DNA from: Curtobacterium flaccumfaciens
GTDB taxonomy: Bacteria; Actinomycetota; Actinomycetes; Actinomycetales; Microbacteriaceae
Reading direction: 5' to 3'
Length of the DNA stretch: 64,000 bases
NCBI RefSeq assembly: GCF_013359815.1
Contig: NZ_JABMCF010000041.1
Coordinates: forward strand, 1-64,000
Shown piece after piece: positions 27,409 to 37,299 of the stretch. Under the pieces are notes generated by a model that saw nothing but the letters and a program-made list of their open reading frames with translations, made no database searches and was not told the origin of the DNA. Position 1 is the first letter of the stretch. Each line of letters opens with the position of its first letter. The translations under genes and the position numbers were made by a program.

Positions 27409-28416
27409 TCAGCGGGCGCGCCGCGCAGGCAGCGCCAGCACGGACAGCCCGGCGACCACCAGCACGATGCCGGCCCATCCGCCGACACCCAGGCGCTCCC
27501 CCACCACGAACACCGCGAGCACCGCGGCCACGACGGGCTCGAGCAGCGACAGCAGCGTCGCGACCGACGCCGTCACCGTCCGGAGGCCGAGCGCGTACAG
27601 CGAGTGCCCGATCACCGTCGGCACCAGCGCCAGGTACAGGAACACCGGCCAGTTGCCGGCGTCGGTCAGGAACGGCCCGCCCGCCACCACGGCGAGCACG
27701 ACGAGCGGCACCGCGGCCACCCCGAACACCGCGCCGACGAGCCCGCGTTCGTTCGGCCCGCGGGCAGCCCGTGCGGCCGCGACCCCGACGTCCCCACCGA
27801 CCGGCATGCTGTCGGACTCCGCGCGACCGACGGCGATCGGCATCCGGCTCGTCGCAGCGTGCATCCCCCGCGCCACCGCCCACGAGTACAGCGCGTACGT
27901 CAGACCGGCGACCAGGGCGCTGCCGACGCCGACCGCGAGTGAGCGCCCGCCACCGTCGTGCTCGGAGCGCGCGAGGGTGACGACGACCATGCCGACCACG
28001 CTCACCAGGGTGGCGACGACCCACCGCCGGGTGACGCGCCTCCGGTCGGCGACCCACTCGACCAGGCCGGCGAAGACGGGCGACGAGCCGATGGCCAGGG
28101 TCGTGCCGAGCGCGACCCCGGCGTCGGCGAGGGCCGCGTAGAACGCGACCGCGTAGACCACGAGCGACGCGGCGCCGAGCAGTGCCCAGCCGCGGGTCCG
28201 GCGCTGCGTGACGGCACGCAGCGTGCCCCGACCAGCGGTCGCGGCGAGCACGAGGCCGCCGAGCCCGAAGGTGACTGCACCGAACACGAACGCCGGCACA
28301 CCGGGCGCGAAGTGCGTCGCGGTCCCGGTGGTGCCCCAGACCGCTGCGGCGACCGCGATCGCCGCCAGGCCGCCGACGGGCCTGGAGGCACGCCCCGCGC
28401 CCGGTCCGTGGCTCAC
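27409..28416 (-). CDS. EamA family (DMT) transporter
   Basis: This 335-residue membrane protein has ten predicted helices arranged as two EamA repeats. The second repeat contains [14 protein letters not shown] and [18 protein letters not shown], typical of metabolite exporters. A soluble loop of about 45 residues rich in Ala and Gly separates the halves near residue 170. The substrate is unknown. Start GTG 28416 overlaps the APC permease stop as GTGA. The frame is open much further upstream, but only as a shadow. Confidence 0.88.
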   Translation of the reverse strand: MSHGPGAGRASRPVGGLAAIAVAAAVWGTTGTATHFAPGVPAFVFGAVTFGLGGLVLAATAGRGTLRAVTQRRTRGWALLGAASLVVYAVAFYAALADAGVALGTTLAIGSSPVFAGLVEWVADRRRVTRRWVVATLVSVVGMVVVTLARSEHDGGGRSLAVGVGSALVAGLTYALYSWAVARGMHAATSRMPIAVGRAESDSMPVGGDVGVAAARAARGPNERGLVGAVFGVAAVPLVVLAVVAGGPFLTDAGNWPVFLYLALVPTVIGHSLYALGLRTVTASVATLLSLLEPVVAAVLAVFVVGERLGVGGWAGIVLVVAGLSVLALPARRAR

Positions 28417-30398
28417 GAGACGTGGACGCTCGGCCGTCGGTTCACTTCGGGTTCCGCTTCGCGCAGGACCTCGCGCGTGACGGGGGCGACGTCGCCGGCA
28501 CCGGTGAACACGAAGCGCAGGGCGTTCCGGATCGGGCTGCCCTCGTTCCACTCGAAGTAGATGCTCGGCACCACCCCGGCGAGGTCGCGGATGGCGAGGA
28601 GCGTCGACGCGATGGTGTTCGGGACGTTGCCGGAGCGGACCTTGAGCACGCGGAACCCGTGGATGACGTGGCCTTCGACCACCAGGTCCTCTTCGAAGTC
28701 GGAGGAGTCGGCGGGCAGGACCTCGAGGAACATCGTCGGCACGCGGGCCGGGATGCCGGAGTCGCGGCGTTCCTCGCGCCCCTTCGCCCGGTACGCCTCG
28801 GCCGTGCCGGCACCGGGTTCGTTCGCGATGATGCAGACGGAGCTGAACTGGTCGGCGTCGGCCTCGACGAACTGCCGCGCGGTCGCGTCGAGCTCGATCG
28901 ACGATGCCCGGAGCTCGAACGAACGCCGCACGCGCGAGATGAGCGACACCACGACGATCGCGATGATGAAGATCGCCGCGATCCGCACGCCGTCGGGCCG
29001 CTCGATGACGTTGGCGACGGTGGTGTAGACGAACACGACCGAGATCACGCCGAACGCGATGGTGCGCTTGCGCTGCTGCTTGCGGCGCGCGGACAGCGTC
29101 ACCGCGACCGCGGCGCTCGTGATGAGCACGAGCACGCCGGTGGCGTAGGCGCCGCCCTGCGCGTCGACGTCGGCCTGGAAGATGATCGTGATGACGAACG
29201 CGATGAGCGTGAAGATGATCACGAGCGGACGCACCGCACGCGCCCACTGCGGTGCCATGCCGTAGCGCGGCAGGAACCGCGGCACCAGGTTGAGGAGCCC
29301 CGCCATCGCGCTCGCGCCGGCGAACCACAGGATGGCGACGGTCGAGAAGTCGTAGATCGACCCGAACACGCCGCCCATGTACTCGTGCGCCAGGTACGCC
29401 AGGGCGCGCCCGTTCGCACCGCCGCCCGGCTGGAACTCGCGCTGCGGGATGAGGAACGTCGTCACGATCGACGACGTGATGAGGAACGAGCTCATGATGA
29501 GCGCCGCGACGGTCAGCAGGCGCTTGGTGCCGCGGATCCGGCCCTCGGGTCGATCGCTGGTGTCGTCGGTGGCGTCGCCGCGGACCTGCGGCATCACCGC
29601 GACACCGGTCTCGAACCCGGAGAGCCCGAGCGCGAGCTTCGGGAACACGATCAGGGCGATGCCGACCATCACGAGCGGGTTGCTGTGCTGTGCCGTCAGC
29701 CCGGACCACCAGTCGCTCGCCACCATCGGGTTCTCGAACACGTGCCAGAGGGCGACGATGATGACGACGGCGTTCAGGGCGAGGAACACCGCGACGAGGC
29801 CGACCGCGATGCCGATGGCCTCCTTGAACCCGCGCAGGAACACGATGCCGAGCAGGAGCAGCAGCGCCAGCGTGAGCGGCACCGGGATCTCGGTGAACCA
29901 GTGCGGCGTGTAGGGGTTCTCGGCGATGTGCGCCGTGGCGTCGGCCGCCGACAGGGTCATCGTGATCATGAAGTCCGTCACGGCGAACCCGAGCAGCACC
30001 AGCACGAGCAGCTTGCCCGCCCACCACGGCAGGAGCTTCTCGAGCATCATGATCGACCCGGCACCCCGGAAGCTGTCGTGCGCGATCCGGCGGTAGACCG
30101 GCAGCGCCCCGAACAGCGTGACGAGCACGAGGACGATCGTCGCGATCGGCGACAGCAGCCCCGCGGCGAGCGCGGCGATGGCGGGCTGGTACCCGAGGGT
30201 GGAGAAGTAGTCGACACCGGTCAGGCACATGACCCGCCACCACGGGTGGGTCTTCTCGACCTCGACCTGGTGCGGGCCCTGGTGGGAGGCTCCCTGGTCG
30301 GCCCCGTGCAGCATCCACCGGCGCAGGCGGGTGCTGCGGTCGAGGGGCTGCTCGGTGGCGTCGCGCTGGGCGGCCCGCTCGGCGTCTGTCGCGGTCAC
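28413..30398 (-). CDS. APC family amino acid permease with C-terminal soluble domain
   Basis: This 661-residue protein has about 12 transmembrane segments followed by roughly 170 cytosolic residues (from [14 protein letters not shown]). N-terminal [15 protein letters not shown] and [19 protein letters not shown] match APC-superfamily helices 1 and 6. The substrate is not evident; relatives are annotated as amino acid permeases. The start GTG at 30398 is supported by TAGCAT 7 nt upstream. It forms an operon with the EamA exporter gene through a 4-base overlap. Confidence 0.88.
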   Translation of the reverse strand: MTATDAERAAQRDATEQPLDRSTRLRRWMLHGADQGASHQGPHQVEVEKTHPWWRVMCLTGVDYFSTLGYQPAIAALAAGLLSPIATIVLVLVTLFGALPVYRRIAHDSFRGAGSIMMLEKLLPWWAGKLLVLVLLGFAVTDFMITMTLSAADATAHIAENPYTPHWFTEIPVPLTLALLLLLGIVFLRGFKEAIGIAVGLVAVFLALNAVVIIVALWHVFENPMVASDWWSGLTAQHSNPLVMVGIALIVFPKLALGLSGFETGVAVMPQVRGDATDDTSDRPEGRIRGTKRLLTVAALIMSSFLITSSIVTTFLIPQREFQPGGGANGRALAYLAHEYMGGVFGSIYDFSTVAILWFAGASAMAGLLNLVPRFLPRYGMAPQWARAVRPLVIIFTLIAFVITIIFQADVDAQGGAYATGVLVLITSAAVAVTLSARRKQQRKRTIAFGVISVVFVYTTVANVIERPDGVRIAAIFIIAIVVVSLISRVRRSFELRASSIELDATARQFVEADADQFSSVCIIANEPGAGTAEAYRAKGREERRDSGIPARVPTMFLEVLPADSSDFEEDLVVEGHVIHGFRVLKVRSGNVPNTIASTLLAIRDLAGVVPSIYFEWNEGSPIRNALRFVFTGAGDVAPVTREVLREAEPEVNRRPSVHVS

Positions 30399-30405
30399 GT
30401 GGATG

Positions 30406-30411
30406 ATGCTA
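30406..30411 (-). promoter_or_regulatory. -10 box of a likely leaderless transcript (APC permease)
   Basis: TAGCAT on the minus strand is separated by 7 nt from the GTG at 30398. Confidence 0.5.
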
Positions 30412-30468
30412 AGCCGTCCGGGTGACCCCCGTGCACACCCGGACGGTCCTGTGGACGGGGCGCTCCCA

Positions 30469-30747
30469 CTACCGCCGTGTGCGGGACAGTGTCGCCACGA
30501 TCCCGGCCACGACCAGCAGCACACCGGCGGCGATGCAGGCGGCGAGCAGCAGGGTCGTGGTGTCCACTGAGAACATCGGCAGCGCACTCACGGCCATCGC
30601 CCCGGCGAACACGAGCATCAGGACACCCCACAGGATCGTGCCGAACCGTGCGCCACGGCGTGCGGGCCGCCGGACGGGCTCGTCGGGAGTGGCCGGTGGA
30701 GCCATCGGCGCAGTCGTCTCGTCGTTGGTCGTTCCGTCGTTCGTCAT
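30469..30747 (-). CDS. Small two-helix membrane protein
   Basis: This 92-residue protein has a Thr/Pro-rich N terminus, a basic patch ([11 protein letters not shown]), and two transmembrane helices ([19 protein letters not shown] and [19 protein letters not shown]). No family was recognised. GAGGAA lies 8 nt before the ATG at 30747, overlapping the end of the upstream PspC gene, so it is probably co-transcribed and may belong to the envelope-stress module. Confidence 0.75.
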   Translation of the reverse strand: MTNDGTTNDETTAPMAPPATPDEPVRRPARRGARFGTILWGVLMLVFAGAMAVSALPMFSVDTTTLLLAACIAAGVLLVVAGIVATLSRTRR

Positions 30748-30758
30748 CGTCCCGTTCC

Positions 30759-32153
30759 TCACTCGCCGACCGTGATCGCCCGAGGCACCTCGACGCCGCC
30801 GCCGAGGATCCACAGGTGCACCGTCGTCGTCTCGTCCGCATCGGCCGTGCGTGCCGCACGGTTCTCGAGCGTGGTGGTCCGGAGCACCCCACCGGTGCCG
30901 TCGTCGTCGCCTCCGCCGGTGTCGACGCCGTAGCCGACACCGCTCACCTCGACCCGCACCGGCAGGTCGGTCGGCAGCAGCACCTCGGCCCCGCCGGCAC
31001 CCAGCCAGAGGTTCACGTCGCCCCCGACCGCCGACGGTTCGAGCTCGCGGAGGTCCAGCGTCGGACCGCCGGCCAACATCGCGAAGTTCCGTTCGGTCCC
31101 CGAGGCGGCGCGTTCGACCTGCCACGTGGTGCCACCGATCAGCGAGACCTGGGTGCCGGCGGGCAGGACCCCGGTGACCACCAGGGCCACCGCGGCGACC
31201 GTCGAGAACAGTCCGAGCACGTCGTCGTCGCGGCCGCGGATCCCGGCGACGATCGTCGCGATCGCCAGCACCGCGAGCGCCGCGGCGATCCCGAGGACCG
31301 GGACGGACCACCCGGCCTGCTGCGCCCAGAACGCGACCCCGGCTCCGGCGACGAGTGCGAGTCCGAGGGACACGGCGACGTACGCCGCCCCGGGTCGCCG
31401 CTCCACCCGCTCGGCCCGCCGTTCGGCCGCCCGCTCGCGTTCGGCGCGCATCCGCTCCTCGTGCTGCCGTCGCCGGTCCTCGGGGCTAGCGGGTGCACCC
31501 CACTGCCAGGAGGCCCGTCCCGCGTCCGTCGCGCCGGTCGCGTCCGCGGTCCACGCGTTCCGGGCCGGGTGCGGCTCCTCGGGGCTGGTCCAGAAGTCGC
31601 CCCGCGGGGCAGCGGTCGGGTCGGTGCCGGTGCCGGTGCTCGCGGTCCGCTCACCGTCCACCCCGCGTCGGGCCAGGACCACGATGAGCCAGACGATCCC
31701 GCCGACGAGCACGATGCTCCACGCGGTGGCCAGGGTCGCCTCGAGCCAGCCGGGCATCCCCCAGGCGTCCGGGACCCCCTGCCACCAGAGGCCGCGGGCG
31801 GCGGGCACGAAGGTGAGCGCCACGAAGGCGCCGATCGCGATGAGCGCCGGGTCGCGGACCCCGCGGATCATCCGCTCGACGTGGATGCGTCCGGCGGTGT
31901 CGGGCAGCAGCGCCCAGCCGACGGCGTAGGCGAGGAAGACCGGCCCGCCCAGCAGCGCGACGACGATCGTCACGCCGCGGACCACGAGCGGGTCGAGCCC
32001 GGTGCGGCGGGCGACGGCACCGCACACGCCGGCGAGCCAGCGGTCGTCAGTGCGCGCGATGCCGAGGCCACGGACCCAGTCGAAGAACCGGGTCGTCGAG
32101 TCGGCGCTGCCGGCGGCGGTGCCAGGAGCGGAGTCGTGCTGGTGATCGGTCAT
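30759..32153 (-). CDS. PspC domain protein with C-terminal adhesin/LiaF-like region
   Basis: This is a 464-residue membrane protein. A PspC domain near residues 30-90 carries RWLAGVCGAVARRTGLDPLVVRG. Further helices follow, a charged coiled-coil-like stretch (REERMRAERERAAERRAERVE type) and two more helices. The C-terminal beta-rich domain (FAMLAGGPTLDLRELEPSA, then VNLWLGAGGAEVLLP) resembles LiaF/ToastRack repeats. Such proteins sense or relay envelope stress. It is divergent from a PspC-type histidine kinase gene, so the three products likely form one signalling unit. The start is uncertain between 32153 and 32165. Confidence 0.87.
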   Translation of the reverse strand: MTDHQHDSAPGTAAGSADSTTRFFDWVRGLGIARTDDRWLAGVCGAVARRTGLDPLVVRGVTIVVALLGGPVFLAYAVGWALLPDTAGRIHVERMIRGVRDPALIAIGAFVALTFVPAARGLWWQGVPDAWGMPGWLEATLATAWSIVLVGGIVWLIVVLARRGVDGERTASTGTGTDPTAAPRGDFWTSPEEPHPARNAWTADATGATDAGRASWQWGAPASPEDRRRQHEERMRAERERAAERRAERVERRPGAAYVAVSLGLALVAGAGVAFWAQQAGWSVPVLGIAAALAVLAIATIVAGIRGRDDDVLGLFSTVAAVALVVTGVLPAGTQVSLIGGTTWQVERAASGTERNFAMLAGGPTLDLRELEPSAVGGDVNLWLGAGGAEVLLPTDLPVRVEVSGVGYGVDTGGGDDDGTGGVLRTTTLENRAARTADADETTTVHLWILGGGVEVPRAITVGE

Positions 32154-32255
32154 GGCCACCAGCATCCCGGCAGTGCTGCGCCGACACCATCGGGGTTCCC
32201 CCTGACCGGTCCCTGATCCCGGCCCCGAACACTGCTGCGGGGGCCGTCCGGGTGC

Positions 32256-32261
32256 CAGGAT
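32256..32261 (+). promoter_or_regulatory. -10 box of a likely leaderless transcript (histidine kinase)
   Basis: CAGGAT is separated by 6 nt from the ATG at 32268. Confidence 0.4.
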
Positions 32262-32267
32262 TGCCCC

Positions 32268-33503
32268 ATGGCCACCGCGACGATGACGCGCCCGACCCCC
32301 AGGGTCGTCGGCGGGGTCTGCAGCGGGTTCGCGGCGCACACCGGATTGCCGGTCGGGGCCGTCCGGCTCGCCACCGCGGTCCTGGTGGTCTGCGGTGGCG
32401 CCGGGCTGCTGCTCTACGCCTGGCTCTGGGCGACCGTGCCGAGCGCGGCCGTCGGGGCAGCCGCCGGCAGCGCACCACTCAAGTCCGTGCTGACCCCGGC
32501 CGCCATCGTCGACCAGGACGAGACCACCGCGTCCGCCCGGCATGCCCCGGTCGTCGAGATCCTGCTCGGCGTGGCCCTGCTCGCCGCCGCCGGTGCGGTG
32601 GTCGCAGCGCGGATGGGGGTGGCCGTCCCCCTCGAGGTCATCGTCCCCGGCGTCGTGGTCGTCACCGGCGCCGCACTCGCCTGGCGGCAGTTCGACGCGC
32701 TCCGCAACGTCCGCACGGCCGGGTCCTCCGCCCTCGTCGTCCGGGCGCTCGGGGCCCTGGTGCTCGTCGTCCTCGGCATCCTGCTGTTCTTCACGACGAG
32801 CAGCCGCCCGAACGTCTGGACCGTGCTCACCGCCGCGGTGGCCGTCCTGGTCGGGGTCGCCGTCGTGGTCGCCCCGTGGGTGGTCCGACTCGTCCGCGAC
32901 CTCGCCGAGGAACGCGCCGCCCGCGTCCGCGACCTCGAGCGCGCCGAGTTCGCGGCACACCTGCACGACTCGGTGCTGCAGACCCTCGCCCTCATCCAGC
33001 AGAAGGCCGAGCCGGGTTCGGACGCGGCACGGCTGGCGCGGGCGCAGGAACGCGAACTCCGGTCCTGGCTCTTCACCGAGCGGGCGGAACCGGCGCGCGA
33101 CCTCGGCGCGCAGCTGCGGGACACAGCCGTGGACATCGAGGCCGAGTACCCCGCCCGCATCGAGGTCATCGCGGTCGGACCCGCCCGCAGCGACCTGCCC
33201 GACGGACTCGTCGCCGCCGCCCGCGAGGCGATGCTCAACGCCGCCCGGCACGCCGGTGGGACCGTGAGCGTGTACGCCGAGACCGCCGGCGACCGGGTCG
33301 AGCTCAGCATCCGCGACCGCGGCCCGGGCTTCGACGTCGACACGGTGCCCGCGGGTCGGTACGGCGTCCGCGAGTCGATCATCGGCCGGATGCAGCGCCT
33401 CGGCGGCCACGCGACCATCGCGCCGGGGCCGGGCCGCACCGGCACCGAGGTCCGGCTGACCCTGCCGCTCGCACCCGCGGCGCACGACGAGGAGCACGCA
33501 TGA
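32268..33503 (+). CDS. PspC domain sensor histidine kinase (LiaS/NarL class)
   Basis: This 411-residue kinase has an N-terminal PspC domain (VVGGVCSGFAAHTGLP, residues ~12-60), four further hydrophobic segments (~95-210), and HisKA_3/HATPase_c domains. The phospho-acceptor is His233 in HLHDSVLQTL. The ATP site shows AAREAMLNAARHAGG (N box) and IRDRGPGFDV (G box). The stop overlaps the response-regulator ATG as ATGA. The PspC domain suggests that the membrane-bound partner encoded divergently modulates it. Confidence 0.93.
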   Translation: MATATMTRPTPRVVGGVCSGFAAHTGLPVGAVRLATAVLVVCGGAGLLLYAWLWATVPSAAVGAAAGSAPLKSVLTPAAIVDQDETTASARHAPVVEILLGVALLAAAGAVVAARMGVAVPLEVIVPGVVVVTGAALAWRQFDALRNVRTAGSSALVVRALGALVLVVLGILLFFTTSSRPNVWTVLTAAVAVLVGVAVVVAPWVVRLVRDLAEERAARVRDLERAEFAAHLHDSVLQTLALIQQKAEPGSDAARLARAQERELRSWLFTERAEPARDLGAQLRDTAVDIEAEYPARIEVIAVGPARSDLPDGLVAAAREAMLNAARHAGGTVSVYAETAGDRVELSIRDRGPGFDVDTVPAGRYGVRESIIGRMQRLGGHATIAPGPGRTGTEVRLTLPLAPAAHDEEHA

Positions 33504-34162
33504 CCGAGCCCGCCCCGTTGACCGTCGCGATCGTCGACGACCACTCCATCTTCCGAGCCGGCGTGCGCGCCGGGCTGCCACCGGGCCTCCAGGTCGTGGG
33601 TGAGGCGGCGACCGTCGACGAAGCCGTGACGCTCGTCGCGGCCACCCGCCCACGCGTCGTCCTGCTCGACGTGCACCTGCCGGGCGGCGCCGGCGGGGGC
33701 GGTGCCGAGGTCATCACGCGGTCCGCACCGGAGAACCCGGACACCCGGTTCCTCGCGCTGAGCGTGTCGGACGCCGCCGACGACGTGGTGCGGGTCATCC
33801 GCGCCGGTGCCCGCGGGTACATCACGAAGAGCTCGTCGAGTGCCGAGGTCGCCGAGGCCGTGACCCGTGTCGCGGACGGGGACGCGGTGTTCTCGCCGCG
33901 CCTGGCGGGCTTCGTGCTCGACGCGTTCGGAGCGGTCAGCGGCGAGACGGCGCAGCACGACGCCGAGCTGGACCGCCTGTCCGCCCGCGAGCAGGAGGTC
34001 ATGCGGCTGATCGCGCGCGGGTACGCCTACAAGGAGGTCGCGACGGAGCTGTTCATCTCGGTGAAGACCGTCGAGACACACGTGTCCAAGGTCCTGCGGA
34101 AGCTCCAGCTGTCGAACCGGCACGAGCTGACGGCGTGGGCGCTGCAGCGCAAGCTGCTCTGA
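33500..34162 (+). CDS. NarL/LuxR family response regulator
   Basis: This 220-residue regulator has a receiver domain (acidic pair in VDDHSIF, phospho-acceptor Asp57 in LLDVHLPG, Lys110 in YITKSSS) and a C-terminal LuxR helix-turn-helix (LSAREQEVMRLIARGY, then SVKTVETHVSKVLRKLQL). It is the partner of the PspC-type kinase encoded just upstream. Targets are unknown. The adjacent convergent ABC exporter genes could be among them, but no operator was identified. Confidence 0.94.
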   Translation: MTEPAPLTVAIVDDHSIFRAGVRAGLPPGLQVVGEAATVDEAVTLVAATRPRVVLLDVHLPGGAGGGGAEVITRSAPENPDTRFLALSVSDAADDVVRVIRAGARGYITKSSSSAEVAEAVTRVADGDAVFSPRLAGFVLDAFGAVSGETAQHDAELDRLSAREQEVMRLIARGYAYKEVATELFISVKTVETHVSKVLRKLQLSNRHELTAWALQRKLL

Positions 34163-35011
34163 TCACTTCGCGCTGATCCTGGTGTACTTGTTCACTGCCC
34201 ACGGCACGAACACCACGAGCATCACGGCGATCCCGATCAGCACGGTCAGCACGGGGTGCTGCATCGTCCAGATGTCCGGAACCGGGGCGGACCCGACGTT
34301 GCCGAACAGTTCGCGCGCGGCCTGCACGAGCGACGACACCGGGTTCCACTCCGCGAACACGCGCAGCACCAGCGGCAGGGTGTCGCTCGGCACGAACGCG
34401 TTCGAGATGAACGTCAGCGGGAACAGGATCATGAACGAGGCGTTGTTGATGACCTCGGGCGTCTTGACGCTCATGCCGAGCAGCGCCATCACCCAGCTGA
34501 ACGCGTAGCTGAACAGCAGCAGCAGGGCGATGCCGGCCAGGAACTCGAGCGGCGACGAGTTCACCCGCCACCCGACCGCGAGCCCGGTGAGCATCATGAT
34601 CGCCATCGAGATCGAGTTCAGGACGAGGTCGGAGTTGGTGCGCCCGACCAGGACCGCCGACGCCGACATCGGCAGCGTGCGGAACCGGTCGATCAGCCCC
34701 TCCTTCAGGTCCTGCGCCATCGCCGACCCGGAGAACGTCGCACCGAACACCACGGTCTGCGCGAAGATCCCCGCCATCAGGAACTGCGTGTAGTCGGTCC
34801 CCTGCACCTGGATGGCTCCGCCGTAGACCTGGCTGAACAGCAGCACGAACATGATCGGCTGCAGCACGGCGAACACGAGCATGTCCGGCGACCGCTTGAG
34901 CTTGATGAGGTTCCGCTTGGTGACGGTCCAGCCGTCCTCGACCCAGACGGCGAGCGGCGAGGTGACGACGACGGGCAGCTGGCGGCCCGGCGCGAGGGAC
35001 GTGGTGGTCAT
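34163..35011 (-). CDS. ABC-2 type exporter permease (DrrB-like)
   Basis: This is a 282-residue membrane protein with about six transmembrane segments. It carries the ABC-2 permease pattern ALLGMSVKTPEVINN and FPLTFISNAFVP, typical of DrrB drug exporters. It works with the ATPase encoded immediately upstream; ATG 35011 overlaps that gene as ATGA. Its stop lies directly against the end of the convergent response-regulator gene, with no space for a terminator. Confidence 0.92.
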   Translation of the reverse strand: MTTTSLAPGRQLPVVVTSPLAVWVEDGWTVTKRNLIKLKRSPDMLVFAVLQPIMFVLLFSQVYGGAIQVQGTDYTQFLMAGIFAQTVVFGATFSGSAMAQDLKEGLIDRFRTLPMSASAVLVGRTNSDLVLNSISMAIMMLTGLAVGWRVNSSPLEFLAGIALLLLFSYAFSWVMALLGMSVKTPEVINNASFMILFPLTFISNAFVPSDTLPLVLRVFAEWNPVSSLVQAARELFGNVGSAPVPDIWTMQHPVLTVLIGIAVMLVVFVPWAVNKYTRISAK

Positions 35012-36009
35012 CGTGCCGTCTCCTTCTGCCTGGTCGCCGCGGGTTCGTCGGCGTCGTCGTCCGTCGCGGCGTGTCCGGTCAGGCGGAGGAAGACGTCGTC
35101 GAGGGTCGGACGTCGCATGCCGGCGTCGTGGAGTTCGATGCCGGCCTCGCCCAGATCGGCGAGCACGCGCTGCAGGGCTGCCGGACCGGCCTCCACCGCG
35201 ATGGCACGGGTTCGGCCGTCGCCCGAGGTCTCGACCTCGCCGACCCCGTACCGGCGCAGCACCGTCGTCGCCGCGTCGCCGTCGGCCTCGTCGACCAGGG
35301 TCACGACCACCCGGTGCCCGCCGACCTGCGCCTTGAGCTGGTCCGCGGTGCCCTCGGCGATGACCGCGCCGTCGTCGATGACAGCGATGTCGTCGGCGAG
35401 CCGGTCGGCTTCTTCCAGGTACTGGGTGGTGAGGAGCACCGTTGCCCCCTCGGCTACGAGGTCCTCGATGATGCCCCAGAGCGCCAGCCGGCTGCGGGGG
35501 TCGAGGCCCGTCGTCGGCTCGTCGAGGAACAGCACGCGCGGGTTCATCACCAGCGCCCCGGCGAGGTCGATGCGTCGCCGCATGCCTCCGGAGAAGCCCT
35601 TCACCGGACGGTCGCCCGCCTCGGACAGGTCGAAGACGTCGATGAGCTCCCGGGCACGATCGCGCGCTGTCCTGCGGCCCAGGTGGTAGAGCCGCCCGAT
35701 CATCTCGAGGTTCTCGAACCCGGTCAGGTTCTCGTCGACCGCGGCGTACTGCCCGGACACCCCGATCGACCGCCGGGTGGCCTGCGGGTCGGCGATCACG
35801 TCGATGCCGTCGATCGTCGCGGTGCCCGAGTCGGGCGTGATGAGGGTGGTCAGCACCTTCACCACCGTGGTCTTGCCCGCGCCGTTCGGCCCGAGCAGCG
35901 CCTTCACGGTGCCCTGCGGCACCGACAGGTCGAGCCCGGCCAGCGCGTGCACCGGCCCGGACTTCGACTTGTAGGTCTTGGTCAGCCCGGAGGCTTCGAT
36001 GATGGCCAT
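35008..36009 (-). CDS. ABC exporter ATP-binding protein (DrrA-like)
   Basis: This 333-residue ATPase has Walker A GPNGAGKTT, the signature FSGGMRRRIDLAGAL, Walker B VLFLDEPTTGLDP and a switch His in LTTQYLEEADRLAD. The C-terminal ~100 residues match DrrA proteins of multidrug exporters. The substrate could be an antibiotic or a lipid. AGGAG lies 6 nt before the ATG at 36009. Confidence 0.93.
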   Translation of the reverse strand: MAIIEASGLTKTYKSKSGPVHALAGLDLSVPQGTVKALLGPNGAGKTTVVKVLTTLITPDSGTATIDGIDVIADPQATRRSIGVSGQYAAVDENLTGFENLEMIGRLYHLGRRTARDRARELIDVFDLSEAGDRPVKGFSGGMRRRIDLAGALVMNPRVLFLDEPTTGLDPRSRLALWGIIEDLVAEGATVLLTTQYLEEADRLADDIAVIDDGAVIAEGTADQLKAQVGGHRVVVTLVDEADGDAATTVLRRYGVGEVETSGDGRTRAIAVEAGPAALQRVLADLGEAGIELHDAGMRRPTLDDVFLRLTGHAATDDDADEPAATRQKETAR

Positions 36010-36068
36010 GTCGCTCCTTCGTCGGACACGGTGGGTACCCGGGGGTCCGGTGGAGCGACGGACGTCAC

Positions 36069-36866
36069 TCAGACGTCGAAGTCACCACCACCGAAGTCGC
36101 TGAAGCCACCGCCGAAGTCGGATCCGCTGTCGCCCCAGCCCGCATTGTCGAAGCCGCCGCCGTCGGATGCGCCGCCGTCGGACGCCCCGGCATCGCCGGA
36201 TTCAGCACCAGTGTCCTCCGAACCACCGTCACCCGCAGCGTCGGTACCGCCATCGAACGAACCGGGGTCCGGCAGGAACGCGCTCATGATCGCCGAACCG
36301 ATGACGTAGCCGGCCACCGTCCCGAGGATCGAGGCGCCGATCATGCTGCCGAACGACGGACCGCCGCGCTGGCCGCCGAAGCGTCCGCCGCCACCGCCGA
36401 CGCCACCGAGCGAGCGCTCCATGAAGCCCGGCTGGCGGATCTCGGAGCGGGTCGCCGACTGGGCGAGCGAGCGGGGGTCGTCACCACGGGGCGCCTCACC
36501 GGGAGGCGCGGTCCGGGTGAACTCGTCGTAGACCATGCGCCGCTGCTCGTCGGTCAGCTTGGCGAAGGCCTCGGCGTGGACCTCTTCGATGCGCTCCGGC
36601 GGTGCCGTGCGGAGCAGGTAGCGGTAGCGCTCGACCGCACGCTCGTCGTCGGTCGTCGCACCCTGCTGCTGCGTCGGTGCGCCGCCCCACTGCGGGACGC
36701 CGTACTGGTCGCCTGCGCCCTGCGGTGCGGACGGCGCCGGCTGCTGGTAGGACTGCTGGCCGTACCGGTAGCCCTGCTGCTGCGGCGGCTGCCCCCACTG
36801 GTTCTGCTGTGCGTCAGCGGATCGGTCACGCTCCGGACGTCCGAGCAGGCGGTCGAGGAATCCCAT
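36069..36866 (-). CDS. Gln-rich protein with one transmembrane segment and an Asp/Gly tail
   Basis: This 265-residue protein starts MGFLDRLLGR and continues with a Gln/Pro/Tyr-rich segment. A conserved helical domain (ERYRYLLRTAPPERIEEVH, then FAKLTDEQRRMVYDEF) follows, then Gly-rich linkers, one membrane helix (ASILGTVAGYVIGSAIMSA), and a very acidic Gly/Asp/Ser tail. Similar proteins in Microbacteriaceae are of unknown function, sometimes mislabelled as ion-transporting ATPases. AAGGAG upstream supports the start at 36866. Confidence 0.8.
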   Translation of the reverse strand: MGFLDRLLGRPERDRSADAQQNQWGQPPQQQGYRYGQQSYQQPAPSAPQGAGDQYGVPQWGGAPTQQQGATTDDERAVERYRYLLRTAPPERIEEVHAEAFAKLTDEQRRMVYDEFTRTAPPGEAPRGDDPRSLAQSATRSEIRQPGFMERSLGGVGGGGGRFGGQRGGPSFGSMIGASILGTVAGYVIGSAIMSAFLPDPGSFDGGTDAAGDGGSEDTGAESGDAGASDGGASDGGGFDNAGWGDSGSDFGGGFSDFGGGDFDV

Positions 36867-36967
36867 GGTCGATGCTCCTTCGGGTGCACGGTGGGCCCGG
36901 TCGGACCCGTCGTGGACTGCAACACTACGAACCCCCGGCGTCGGCTGACTGAGCGCCCGCTCAGAGT

Positions 36968-37119
36968 CGGCCGGGAGGCGCGTGCCGGGCTGGCACCGTG
37001 CCTCCAGTCCGCACCGTGCGCACCTGCACATCCCGTGCGCGGTTCCGAGCTCCGTGCGCGCTTGCAGCGCCGCACCCGGCAGCCAACCCCGCACCGGATC
37101 GCCGACCCCGCACCGTGCC
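36968..37119. repeat. Tandem composite repeat, copy 1
   Basis: It begins CGGCCGGGAGGCGCGTGC, includes a GCCTCCAGTCCGCACCGTGC segment and ends with GCAGCGCCGCACCCGGCAGC and the following CCAACCCCGCACCGGATCG. Confidence 0.75.
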
Positions 37120-37129
37120 CACCACCCAC

Positions 37130-37281
37130 CGGCCGGGAGGCGCGTGCAGGTCTGGCACCGCGCCTCCAGTCCGCACCGTGCCCACCCGCGCACCCCGTGC
37201 GCGGTTCCCAACCCCGTGCGCGGTTGCAGCGCCGCACCCGGCAGCCAACCCCGCACCGGATCGCCGACCCCGCACCGTGCC
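37130..37281. repeat. Tandem composite repeat, copy 2
   Basis: It repeats copy 1 at 162 bp. The last ~53 bp of the two copies are identical, while the first part differs at scattered positions. Confidence 0.75.
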
Positions 37282-37299
37282 TCCGGTCTGCGCCGTGGC

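Larger units (their letters stand above)
36867..37299. other. Intergenic region with a tandem duplication of repeat DNA
   Basis: This 433-bp gap holds two tandem copies, with a period of 162 bp, of a composite repeat. Each copy is a family A half-hairpin followed by a family C segment. No gene is supported. Confidence 0.65.

Noticed and set aside
25699..28416. Acyl-CoA ligase and EamA transporter considered as one operon
   Set aside because: They are convergent, on opposite strands, with a 27-bp gap.
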